Below the pieces are notes generated by a model. That model was not told where the DNA came from, searched no databases, and worked only from the letters and a program-made list of their open reading frames with translations. A DNA stretch of 64,000 nt from Bacilli bacterium (GTDB taxonomy: Bacteria; Bacillota_I; Bacilli_A; RFN20; CAG-288), in contig JALCRV010000004.1 of NCBI GenBank assembly GCA_022652945.1, positions 123,309-187,308 on the forward strand. The letters are read 5' to 3'. Both the position numbers and the translations under genes were made by a program. Shown here in pieces: positions 7,967 to 16,209 of the stretch (its first letter is position 1; each line of letters opens with the position of its first letter).

Positions 7967-10237
7967 ATGGGAAAAATCAGCAATCAATATTTGAAAGAAG
8001 ATCCTTATAAGATCATCGAGGAAGGTTTCCATCCAGAACGTTCCCAGGTCTCAGAATCGATCTTCTCTTTAGGTAACGAATACTCGGGTATCCGCGGAAT
8101 GTTCGATGAATCCTCGACTAATCTAAAAACCCTCCGGGGTTCTTACTTTAACGGTATCTATGAATACGCTAAAGAAGACACACCTTCCGCTTATAAAGGC
8201 ATCGTTAAAAGAACTCACTTCATGATTAATTCGGTCGACTGGATCAGCTGCTCTTTAACAGTCGGCAATGAAAAGCTTGATTTAGGAGTCTCCGCTTTTA
8301 AGGACTTTATCCGCGAACTAGATATGCAAAGCGGTCTTTTAAAGCGCTCCTTTACCTGGATTTTAAAAGATGGGACAAATATTCATGTCTGTTTCGAACG
8401 CTTTTTAGCGATGAATGACTGCCATAAGGCATTTCAAAGGATTTCCTTAGAAGCGGATAAGGATTTAATCCTCAATCTTTCATTAAGCTTAAATAGCAAT
8501 GTTCTGCACTGGGGTTCAGACTGCTACTGGAAAGACTGGTTTAAAAAAGAAAATCACGGAACTTATCTTTTAGGTGTCCAGACGTTAACTACTAAACAGC
8601 AGCTTGTCTCCGGAATGAAAATCAGCTGCGCTGATGATCCGCTTTTCACTTTTAAGGAAGAAGATAGAAAACTCTCCGTTTCTGCTCCTCTTTCTTTAAA
8701 GGCCGATAAGAAGACCACACTTACCCGTTACGTGGTTAACTTAGCGGATAAAAAGGGTGTTTTAACTAAAGAGGAGATGGAAGACCAAGTCAGTTCAGAA
8801 CTATCGGAAGCTTTTAAAAAAGGCTACGACAGTTATCTTGAAGAAAATCGTATTTTCTGGGCCGAGACTTACTCCAGAACCGATATTTCGATTCAAGGAG
8901 ACGAGAAAGAACAACAAGGCATCCGCTTCTGCTTATTCCAATTAGCTCAGACTTACCACGGCTATTCCCCGGATGATAATATCGGCGCGAAAGGTCTGAC
9001 CGGAGAAGCGTATTCCGGACATGCCTTCTGGGACTCGGAGACTTATTGCCTGCCTTATTACCTATTGTCGGATTTAAAAGCGGCCAAAGACTTATTGATG
9101 TTCCGTTATCATACTTTACCCCAGGCTAAGAAAAGAGCCTTGGATTTAGATTGCTTAGGGGCCTGCTATCCGATTGCGACTTTGAACGGTGAAGAAGGCT
9201 GCAATCTTTGGCAGCATGCTTCTTTACAGTTCCAGCCTTCTACCGGTGTGGCTTACGCCATCTTCCACTATTTCAATCTGACCCAAGATGAACAATTCAT
9301 CAAAGATTATGGACTGGAGATGCTTGTGGAGATTTCCCATTTCCTATTAACTAGAGGACAGTGGGACCATTCTAAAAAGCACTTCGGTTTTTACTGCGTC
9401 ATGGGGCCGGATGAATTCAAGATGATGGTCAACAATAACACCTATACGAACTTCATGGCGAAGAAGACTTTTGAATTCACCCTTCAGATGTTTAAAAAAT
9501 ACGGCAATGCCTCCTTGCTTTCTAAATGCCAAGTCGATGAAAAGTTCTTAAAGGGAATCGCGCAAGCCGGGGCAAAGATGCTGATCCTATACGATGACAA
9601 GACTAAACTCTTCGAACAGCACGAAGGTTATTTTAAACTTCCTCATCTGGATATCGATAAGATTCCTCTTACCGACTTCCCGCTTTATTCTCACTGGTCT
9701 TATGATCGCATCTATCGTTACGACATGATTAAACAGCCGGATGTCTTGATGTTCATGTTCCTTTATTCTTCTTTATTTACCAAAGAGCAGAAGAAAGCCA
9801 ATTATGAATTCTACGAGCCTCGTTGCATCCACGAATCCTCTTTATCGCCTTCAATCCATTCGATTTTCGCTGCGGAATTAGGTAAAAAAACGGAAGCTGA
9901 TCGTTTCTTCTCCTACGCCACAAGATTAGATTTAGATGACTATAACCGCAACACCTTAGAGGGGCTGCATACGACTTCTCTAGCTGCCGCTTATATGAAT
10001 ATCGTCTATGGGTTTGGAGGAGTCAGAACCGACGGAAAGATGCTTTCTTTAGCTCCTTGTTTGCCTTCTAAATGGCAAAGCTATTCCTTCTCTTTCTTCT
10101 ACCGCGGACGAAAGGTCAAAGTGACAATCGAAGGAAAGAAGATTGAGATTATCAACGATGGGGATGCCTTTAAGATGAAGGTCTACGACAAGGTTATGAC
10201 AATCTACGGAGTTAAGGAAATAAAAAGGGCGGCGTAA
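7967..10237 (+). CDS. GH65 inverting disaccharide phosphorylase, copy 1
   Basis: A protein of 756 aa with no signal peptide, hence cytoplasmic. It has the GH65 order: N-terminal beta-sandwich (SIFSLGNEYSGIRGMF near residue 30), linker helices, an (alpha/alpha)6 catalytic barrel and a small C-terminal beta domain. The catalytic general acid lies in MGPDEF (Glu483), followed by the conserved NNNTYTNFMAKKT stretch. GH65 enzymes split alpha-glucosides such as maltose, trehalose, kojibiose or nigerose with phosphate to give beta-glucose-1-phosphate. The beta-phosphoglucomutase in the same operon fits that product. Linkage specificity cannot be told from sequence; MVNNNTY instead of the usual HENVNNNxY hints at an unusual substrate pocket. 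Confidence 0.88.
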   Translation: MGKISNQYLKEDPYKIIEEGFHPERSQVSESIFSLGNEYSGIRGMFDESSTNLKTLRGSYFNGIYEYAKEDTPSAYKGIVKRTHFMINSVDWISCSLTVGNEKLDLGVSAFKDFIRELDMQSGLLKRSFTWILKDGTNIHVCFERFLAMNDCHKAFQRISLEADKDLILNLSLSLNSNVLHWGSDCYWKDWFKKENHGTYLLGVQTLTTKQQLVSGMKISCADDPLFTFKEEDRKLSVSAPLSLKADKKTTLTRYVVNLADKKGVLTKEEMEDQVSSELSEAFKKGYDSYLEENRIFWAETYSRTDISIQGDEKEQQGIRFCLFQLAQTYHGYSPDDNIGAKGLTGEAYSGHAFWDSETYCLPYYLLSDLKAAKDLLMFRYHTLPQAKKRALDLDCLGACYPIATLNGEEGCNLWQHASLQFQPSTGVAYAIFHYFNLTQDEQFIKDYGLEMLVEISHFLLTRGQWDHSKKHFGFYCVMGPDEFKMMVNNNTYTNFMAKKTFEFTLQMFKKYGNASLLSKCQVDEKFLKGIAQAGAKMLILYDDKTKLFEQHEGYFKLPHLDIDKIPLTDFPLYSHWSYDRIYRYDMIKQPDVLMFMFLYSSLFTKEQKKANYEFYEPRCIHESSLSPSIHSIFAAELGKKTEADRFFSYATRLDLDDYNRNTLEGLHTTSLAAAYMNIVYGFGGVRTDGKMLSLAPCLPSKWQSYSFSFFYRGRKVKVTIEGKKIEIINDGDAFKMKVYDKVMTIYGVKEIKRAA

Positions 10238-12396
10238 TGATTGAGTTAAAGGAACAAGGGTTCTCTTTTGAGGAAGAAAAAGATCTCGGAACCCGGTTTG
10301 TGATCGGCAACGGCCACCTCGGTTACCGGGGGACTTTAGAGGAAGACGGAAAAGCTTCCTTGCCGGCTTTAAACGTGGTCGGCTTTTACGATCGTTACCA
10401 AGATAATTGGCGTGAATCCGTTAATATGCCAAATCCTTTTTATATCAAAGCGGAAGTTAACGGCAAGCCTTTATCTTTGAAAGATAACTGCTTAGACCAT
10501 TCTCAAAGCCTCATTCTTGATCAGGGGCTGTTCCAAAGGAGAAGCGAATTTGCTTCCGCTCTGATTCAAACGGAAAGATTCTGCTCGAAAGCGAATGAAC
10601 ATCTCCTCTGCCTTAAATACACTTTAAGAGTAAAGGAGCCAAGTATTGTTAATATATCCTTAGGTTTTGATAAGGATATTTACGATATTAACGGTCCGCA
10701 TTTTAAGAAGACAACTTACATCCGGAAAGGAAGGCTTGTCCGCTTCCTCGGAGTGACTAACGAAGGGGACGAAGGAGAGGAAGCGCTGCTGATTCAACCG
10801 CAGATCCGCACTTTTTATTCAGAGTCTTATCAAGACGATCGAATGCTGATTTCCGCCGAAGCCAAAGAAGGCAGCGAACTAACCTTCTTCCTTTTTGCTA
10901 CGGTCTGTTGTTCGTTCTTTAAAGAGCCTTTAAAGGCTGAAGAAGAAGTAGAAGAAGCAAGTAAAAAAGGCTACGAAGAGAATAAAGAAGAACATATAAA
11001 GATTTTCCAGAAGCATTTTAATTCCGGACGGGTAGTTATCCAAGGCAATAAAGAAGCTCAGGAAAAGATCGATTATTCCATTTATCTTTTAACTAGCGCC
11101 GCTTCTTCTTATCTGACCTCGATCCCCGCCAGAGGATTTTCAGGCCAGACTTATAAGGGGGCCGCTTTTTGGGACAGCGAGAATTTCCTGCTTCCTTTTT
11201 ATTTGCTGACTGATCCAGAAGAAGCGAAGAATCTTATTCTTTATAGAATCAACGGACTTAAAGGCGCCTTAAAGAAAGCGAAAGAATTCTCCTATCAAGG
11301 AGCCTTCTACGCCTGGGAAAGCCAGGAAGACGGCAAGGAAGGCTGCAGCAAATACAATGTGAAAGATGTCAAGACCGGTAAATGGGTCAGGACTTATTTT
11401 GTCGATAAACAAATCCATATCTCCGGAGATATCGCTCTCGCTATCCTTTCTTACTACGAACGGACTAAGGATATCCAGATTATGCTGCAAGGCGGAATCG
11501 AAGTGCTCTATCAGGTTTCCCTTTTCTATCTTTCTTACGCTATTAAAGATAAAGAAGGCACATATCATCTAAACGATGTCATCGGACCTGATGAATACCA
11601 CGAAAGAGTCGATGATAATGCCTTTACTAATATGGTAGCTAAAAAGTCAGTCGGGGGCTTTATCAGGATGTTTGCGGAATTCGATCATCAATTCCATCAT
11701 GAACTGAGTAGTTATCCTGATTACCAACAGATGAAATCTTTCATCAGTCAAGGAGAGGATTTCGTTGCCCATTTATATTTCCCTTACCCGGGAACTGACG
11801 GGATTATCGAGCAGTTCAAAGGTTATTTCGACTTAAAGGATCTGACTCCGAGTCAAATTAAAGCTAGTTTAAAAGATCCTAAGCAGTACTGGGGTGGGAA
11901 AGATGGCCCAGCCAGTAAGACTAAGACCATCAAGCAAGCTGATGTCATCGCCATGATGTCTTTGTTCCCCTTCGATTTTTCTCTCGACAGCTTAAAGAAG
12001 AATTACGATTATTACTTACCTTATACAGAACACGGCAGTTCCTTAAGCTCTTCTATGTACGCCTTAGCGGCCTTCCGTCTTGAAAAGAATGAAGAAGGCT
12101 ACAACTTCTTCATTAAATCAGCTGGTGTGGACTTAGGCGGGGAGAGTAAATCCTGGGCCGGAAAGATCTATATCGGAGGCAGCCATATGGCCGCAGCCGG
12201 AGGAAGTTATCTTTCGTTGGTCTACGGAGCGGCTGGGTTAAGCTTTATCGATGGCAGGGCGGTCTTTAATCCGCATCTGCCTAAAGAAATAGAAAGCTTA
12301 AGTTTTTCTTACCTCGAAGGTAAGGAAAAGAAGAAAGTCACGATCGATGATAAAAAAGTTGTCATGATAGAAAGTGAGGAGCAGGAAAATGATTAA
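10237..12396 (+). CDS. GH65 inverting disaccharide phosphorylase, copy 2
   Basis: A protein of 719 aa, starting on a TAATG overlap with copy 1. The N-terminal domain has RFVIGNGHLGYRGTLEED, and the catalytic barrel has the acid motif IGPDEYHERVDDNAFTNMVA (Glu453). A conserved GAAFWDSE-type segment precedes it (KGAAFWDSENFLLPFYLL). It diverges strongly from copy 1, so this is not a recent duplication. The two enzymes probably handle different linkages or chain lengths released from the same polymer. The product should again be beta-glucose-1-phosphate. It is cytoplasmic and co-translated with the fusion gene that overlaps its 3' end by 8 nt. Confidence 0.88.
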   Translation: MIELKEQGFSFEEEKDLGTRFVIGNGHLGYRGTLEEDGKASLPALNVVGFYDRYQDNWRESVNMPNPFYIKAEVNGKPLSLKDNCLDHSQSLILDQGLFQRRSEFASALIQTERFCSKANEHLLCLKYTLRVKEPSIVNISLGFDKDIYDINGPHFKKTTYIRKGRLVRFLGVTNEGDEGEEALLIQPQIRTFYSESYQDDRMLISAEAKEGSELTFFLFATVCCSFFKEPLKAEEEVEEASKKGYEENKEEHIKIFQKHFNSGRVVIQGNKEAQEKIDYSIYLLTSAASSYLTSIPARGFSGQTYKGAAFWDSENFLLPFYLLTDPEEAKNLILYRINGLKGALKKAKEFSYQGAFYAWESQEDGKEGCSKYNVKDVKTGKWVRTYFVDKQIHISGDIALAILSYYERTKDIQIMLQGGIEVLYQVSLFYLSYAIKDKEGTYHLNDVIGPDEYHERVDDNAFTNMVAKKSVGGFIRMFAEFDHQFHHELSSYPDYQQMKSFISQGEDFVAHLYFPYPGTDGIIEQFKGYFDLKDLTPSQIKASLKDPKQYWGGKDGPASKTKTIKQADVIAMMSLFPFDFSLDSLKKNYDYYLPYTEHGSSLSSSMYALAAFRLEKNEEGYNFFIKSAGVDLGGESKSWAGKIYIGGSHMAAAGGSYLSLVYGAAGLSFIDGRAVFNPHLPKEIESLSFSYLEGKEKKKVTIDDKKVVMIESEEQEND

Positions 12397-14224
12397 AGGA
12401 ATAATCTTCGACCTAGATGGAGTCTTAGTCTTCACCGATGCCTTGCATTATCAGGCTTGGAAGAAGATGGCTGATGAAGAAGGCATCTATTTCGATGAAA
12501 AGATCAATAACCGTCTCCGTGGAGTCTCCAGGATGGCTTCTTTAGATATCATCTTAGAAAAAGCCACCAAGAAATATACCGAAGAAGAAAAGGTTGCCTT
12601 GGCGGAAAGAAAGAACAAATATTACATCTCTCTTTTAGATACTCTTTCCCCATCTTCCGTAAAAGACGAAGTCAGAAAGACCTTAAACGAACTAAAAGAA
12701 GCCGGAGTTAAACTAGCGATCGGTTCCTCCTCAAAGAACACTAAACTCATCTTAAAGAAAGTCGATTTGGAGAAATACTTCGATGCCGTGTCCGACGGTG
12801 TCGGTTTAATTAAGCCGAAACCTGATCCGGAAGTTTTCTTAAAAGCCGCCAAGCTTTTAAATCTTGAGCCTTATCAATGTGCGGTGATCGAAGATGCTTC
12901 CGCTGGCATCAAAGCCGCAAACGATGGGCAATTCACCTCTATCGCTTTCGGCGGGGATGCTAAGGATGATCCGGAAGCGGACTTTGTTATCGACGATTTT
13001 AATAAGTTAATCCATCTCGCGGAAAGAGGACTTATTTTTAACCATCTTTATAAGGAATATACCAAAGGAGTCCAAGCGGTTAAAGACTTCACTTTAGAGG
13101 CTGATGACCGCGAGTTCCTCATCTTCGTCGGGCCTTCAGGATGCGGTAAATCGACGACCTTAAGAATGATTGCCGGCTTAGAAGATATCACCTCGGGTGA
13201 GATCTATCTTAACGGCAAGAAAATCAATGATGTCGAGCCCAAAGACCGCAATATCGCGATGGTTTTCCAGAATTACGCCTTATATCCTCAGCTGACGGTC
13301 TATCAGAATATCGCCTTCCCTTTAAAGGAAAATAAGATAAAAAGAGACCTTCCAAAAAAGGTAATCCAGAGCGGAAATGCTTTTCATGATTTCTGGTTGA
13401 ATCTTTTCGAACCTGTTTTTAGAAGATATCATAATCATCATCTTTCTAAGTCCGAGATTGATAGGAAAGTCAAAAAGACTGCGGAAATCCTCGGTTTAAG
13501 CGAATACTTGAATCGCCTCCCGGGTGAATTATCCGGCGGGCAGAAACAAAGAGTCGCTTTAGGTCGAGCGATTATCCGTAAACCTGATGTGTTCCTTTTA
13601 GATGAGCCGCTCAGCAACCTTGACGCCAAGATGCGTACGCAGATGAGAGCCGAGATTTCTAAATTACATGCCAAGGTCAAGACCACTTTCGTCTATGTCA
13701 CTCACGACCAGACCGAAGCGATGACGATGGGGACCAAGATTGTCGTTATGGATCAAGGAGTCATCAAACAGGTCGGAACACCGGAAGATATTTTCTTCCA
13801 TCCTGCCGATAAGTTTGTAGCCGGCTTTATCGGCACTCCACAGATGAACTTTATCGATTGCGAACTGAAGAAGGAGAAAAAAGATCTTATCCTTTCCTTC
13901 GGACCTTACACCTTAAAGGCGGAAGAAGAAGTGATTAAGAGATTAAAAGCTCCGGAGGCTTTAACTTCGAAAGCGATCTTAGGTATCCGTCCAAAAGAAA
14001 TCTCAATTGAAAAGAACGGTCAATTCATGGGCAAACTAGTCCTGAAGGAAAAATTAGGGGACAGGACTCTGCTCTACGTGGAAATGGAAGGCAAAAAAGA
14101 TAACCTGATCATCGAAGCGGATGAAGACCAAGGATGGGAAATCGGTCAGAATCTTAATTTCTCTTTTAATCAGAAACGCTTATCGTTATTTTCGGAAGAA
14201 AATGGAAAAACCCTGCTTAATTGA
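12389..14224 (+). CDS. beta-phosphoglucomutase fused to a MalK/MsmK/UgpC-type ABC ATPase
   Basis: A single frame of 611 aa. ATG 12389 is chosen over an upstream GTG because GAGGAGCAGG sits just before it. Residues 1-215 are a HAD beta-phosphoglucomutase: nucleophile Asp8 and acid/base Asp10 in FDLDGVL, then GSSSKN, KPKPDPEVF and IEDASAGIKAA. From about residue 220 a complete sugar-importer ATPase follows: Walker A GPSGCGKS (248-255), Q-loop VFQNYALYP, signature LSGGQ (381-385), Walker B VFLLDEP (Asp405), switch His in VTHDQ, and a C-terminal OB-type regulatory domain. About 35 extra residues lie between Q-loop and signature. No start codon lies at the junction, so separate translation of the ATPase is unlikely. 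The product would couple import energy to processing of the imported sugar. Confidence 0.9.
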   Translation: MIKGIIFDLDGVLVFTDALHYQAWKKMADEEGIYFDEKINNRLRGVSRMASLDIILEKATKKYTEEEKVALAERKNKYYISLLDTLSPSSVKDEVRKTLNELKEAGVKLAIGSSSKNTKLILKKVDLEKYFDAVSDGVGLIKPKPDPEVFLKAAKLLNLEPYQCAVIEDASAGIKAANDGQFTSIAFGGDAKDDPEADFVIDDFNKLIHLAERGLIFNHLYKEYTKGVQAVKDFTLEADDREFLIFVGPSGCGKSTTLRMIAGLEDITSGEIYLNGKKINDVEPKDRNIAMVFQNYALYPQLTVYQNIAFPLKENKIKRDLPKKVIQSGNAFHDFWLNLFEPVFRRYHNHHLSKSEIDRKVKKTAEILGLSEYLNRLPGELSGGQKQRVALGRAIIRKPDVFLLDEPLSNLDAKMRTQMRAEISKLHAKVKTTFVYVTHDQTEAMTMGTKIVVMDQGVIKQVGTPEDIFFHPADKFVAGFIGTPQMNFIDCELKKEKKDLILSFGPYTLKAEEEVIKRLKAPEALTSKAILGIRPKEISIEKNGQFMGKLVLKEKLGDRTLLYVEMEGKKDNLIIEADEDQGWEIGQNLNFSFNQKRLSLFSEENGKTLLN

Positions 14225-14226
14225 TT

Positions 14227-16101
14227 ATGAAAAAAAGTTTCTTCAAGGCCTTAGTTCTTCTGACTTGCCTCTTCACGTCTTTCGCCTGCGCTTCAGGAGT
14301 AACTTCCTCTTCTCTTATTCAGAATTCTATTCAGGATTCTTCATCTTCTCTTTCTTCAGAGGAGACTTGGAGAAGTTCATCCGAGGTCAGCTCTGAAAAA
14401 ACAAGTTCCGCTCAGGAGGAATCTTCTTTTATGTCCACTTCCAGTTCCTTGAATATCCAGTCTTCTTCATCTATTTCTTCTTTACCTATTTCCTCTTCAC
14501 CTTTAGAGGAAAATTACGTTCCTTTACCTAGCGATTACTTCCCTTCTTATGAAGGTGAAGAAGCGGGTAAGAAGAATTCCAAGATCAGCTTAAATAAAGT
14601 CCCGGCTGAGGATTTGCTTTTTAAAGATTACGAAGTTTATGTCGATGGAGTTAAGGCTGATGTCTATAAAGTCATGACAAACAACACCTACACCTTCTCA
14701 CCTTCCGATTATCAAAGGGATGACGCGGGAGTCTTAATTATGAGAATGGATGGGAAAGCTGATTTTACAATCCGCTGTCCTTTCGCCTTAAACGGGCAAG
14801 CGGTTTTACGCCCCTTAGGCCACGGTGTAGGAGTTAAAGTCGATACATCTTTGCAGCTGGTGTCTTTTACTCTGTATTCAAACGGGGAATACGTTTTGGA
14901 GATTAACGGAAACGTTAAAAATGCCCTGCATATTTTTATCGATGATTTCTCCGCTGATTATCAAGGGATGGCTACACAAACTAACACTTTATATTTCGGA
15001 CCGGGGCTTCACACTTCCGCAAACGATAAAAACATCTCCGCCAATAATGAAATTACCCTCTCTTCTGGGCAGACGGCTGTCGTCGATTACGGAGCGGTCA
15101 TCAGAGCACGCTTTGTTTCCTCTAATACCACCGGAGTCAAGATTATCGGAGGTGGAGTTATCGACGGCTCAGTCTTTGAGAGAAACGCCACCAAAGGAAC
15201 TAGATTGATTCCCCTTGAGCTGAATTTCTGCTCTTCTTTTACGATCCAGGGCTTAAGTTTTCTCGATCCGGCCGGCTGGTGTTTGAACCTTTATTATCTG
15301 AATACCGGAACGATCGACAACGTGAAGATCATCTCCTCAAGAGCTAACGGCGATGGAGTATCCTTGCAGTCTTGTCAGAACATCGAGGTTAAAAACTGCT
15401 TTGTCAGGACCTTTGATGACTCGATCGTCGTTAAAAATTACCCGCGGTATGGGAATTACGCCCAAGAAGGCACCACTCAGCACCTGAATATCCACGATTG
15501 CTTAATCTGGACTGACTTAGCGCAATCGATGGAAATCGGTTATGAGACCATCGGTGAGATTATGGATGACATTTCCTTTAAGGACATCACCGTCCTGCAT
15601 GCTTTCCACCACGCTCCGATTTCAATCCACGATGCCAACAACGCCAAAGTGACCAATGTGAAATTCATCGATATCACCTTGGAAGATGCATCTATGGGCC
15701 AAGGAGACGGAAACGGCTTATTTATCGGCCTTTACTGCCAGTTCTCTTCCACCTGGTCAACTAACTGGAAAACGACCACTTTAGGAAGTGTCGAGGGAGT
15801 ACAGATCGCCAATGTCTTAGTTAAGCCTACTTCCAAGAGGATGAATATCATCGTCCGCGGTTCTTTAGATACTCGCGATCAAACTAAACATTATGTGAAA
15901 AATGTCACCTTAAGCGATATCACCTTAGGCGATAAAAAGATCGATAGCCTTTATAAATACATCGATTCTTCCACTTATGTCAGCGGTTGTTATTTCACCA
16001 ATACCAGTTCGGTTTCAACCGGAGCTAAGGTAAGTGAAAGCCAAACTAAGGAACAGGCGGATACTAACTATTCCTCCTACGCAGCACTCCAAGTCATTTA
16101 G
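14227..16101 (+). CDS. surface lipoprotein with GH28/GH49-like (clan GH-N) beta-helix domain
   Basis: ATG 14227 begins a signal peptide ending FTSFAC, a weak lipobox. A Ser-rich linker (about residues 24-94) is followed by an Ig-like domain of the kind preceding GH49/GH28-related enzymes (VLRPLGHGVGVKV, NALHIFIDDF, YFGPGLH) and a right-handed beta-helix. The putative catalytic acids are Asp376 in ANGDGVSLQS and Asp397-Asp398 in RTFDDSIVVKN. The 21-residue spacing equals that of GH28, but the GHG histidine motif of polygalacturonases is replaced by DLAQSMEIGYE. It is therefore probably a glycan hydrolase of clan GH-N but not a standard pectinase. It starts 2 nt after the fusion gene and completes the operon. 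Confidence 0.8.
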   Translation: MKKSFFKALVLLTCLFTSFACASGVTSSSLIQNSIQDSSSSLSSEETWRSSSEVSSEKTSSAQEESSFMSTSSSLNIQSSSSISSLPISSSPLEENYVPLPSDYFPSYEGEEAGKKNSKISLNKVPAEDLLFKDYEVYVDGVKADVYKVMTNNTYTFSPSDYQRDDAGVLIMRMDGKADFTIRCPFALNGQAVLRPLGHGVGVKVDTSLQLVSFTLYSNGEYVLEINGNVKNALHIFIDDFSADYQGMATQTNTLYFGPGLHTSANDKNISANNEITLSSGQTAVVDYGAVIRARFVSSNTTGVKIIGGGVIDGSVFERNATKGTRLIPLELNFCSSFTIQGLSFLDPAGWCLNLYYLNTGTIDNVKIISSRANGDGVSLQSCQNIEVKNCFVRTFDDSIVVKNYPRYGNYAQEGTTQHLNIHDCLIWTDLAQSMEIGYETIGEIMDDISFKDITVLHAFHHAPISIHDANNAKVTNVKFIDITLEDASMGQGDGNGLFIGLYCQFSSTWSTNWKTTTLGSVEGVQIANVLVKPTSKRMNIIVRGSLDTRDQTKHYVKNVTLSDITLGDKKIDSLYKYIDSSTYVSGCYFTNTSSVSTGAKVSESQTKEQADTNYSSYAALQVI

Positions 16102-16105
16102 AGGA

Positions 16106-16120
16106 TGTTAAACGCTTACA
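16106..16120 (+). promoter_or_regulatory. cre/LacI-like palindrome upstream of the second island promoter
   Basis: TGTTAAACGCTTACA is a near-palindrome centred on CG, 3 bp upstream of the first TGCAGT repeat. It resembles operators of LacI/CcpA-family regulators. Confidence 0.45.
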
Positions 16121-16122
16121 AA

Positions 16123-16149
16123 TGCAGTATTTTGTACTATTCTTGCAGT
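16123..16149 (+). promoter_or_regulatory. TGCAGT direct repeat, second copy of the candidate YesN site
   Basis: TGCAGT at 16123-16128 and 16144-16149 (21 bp apart), with TTTTGTAC between, mirrors the site at 4589-4614 (TTTTTCTAC between). The second repeat ends 9 bp before the -35. Confidence 0.5.
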
Positions 16150-16158
16150 TTTAGGTAA

Positions 16159-16187
16159 TTATGTAACCGCTTTAATGAAAATACAAT
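16159..16187 (+). promoter_or_regulatory. second island promoter with CG-centred operator in the spacer
   Basis: TTATGT (16159-16164), a 17-bp spacer and TACAAT (16182-16187). The -35 is poor, as at the first promoter. A CG-centred element TGTAACCGCTTTAA (16162-16175) overlaps the -35 and spacer and could be a repressor site. An AAGGAGG ribosome binding site precedes ATG 16210. Confidence 0.45.
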
Positions 16188-16209
16188 ATAGGTATATAAG
16201 GAGGCAAAG

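Noticed and set aside
12374..14224. The mutase-ATPase fusion as an assembly frameshift joining two genes
   Set aside because: The frame is continuous, the junction lacks start or stop codons and ribosome binding sites, and codon use does not change; only read data could overturn this.
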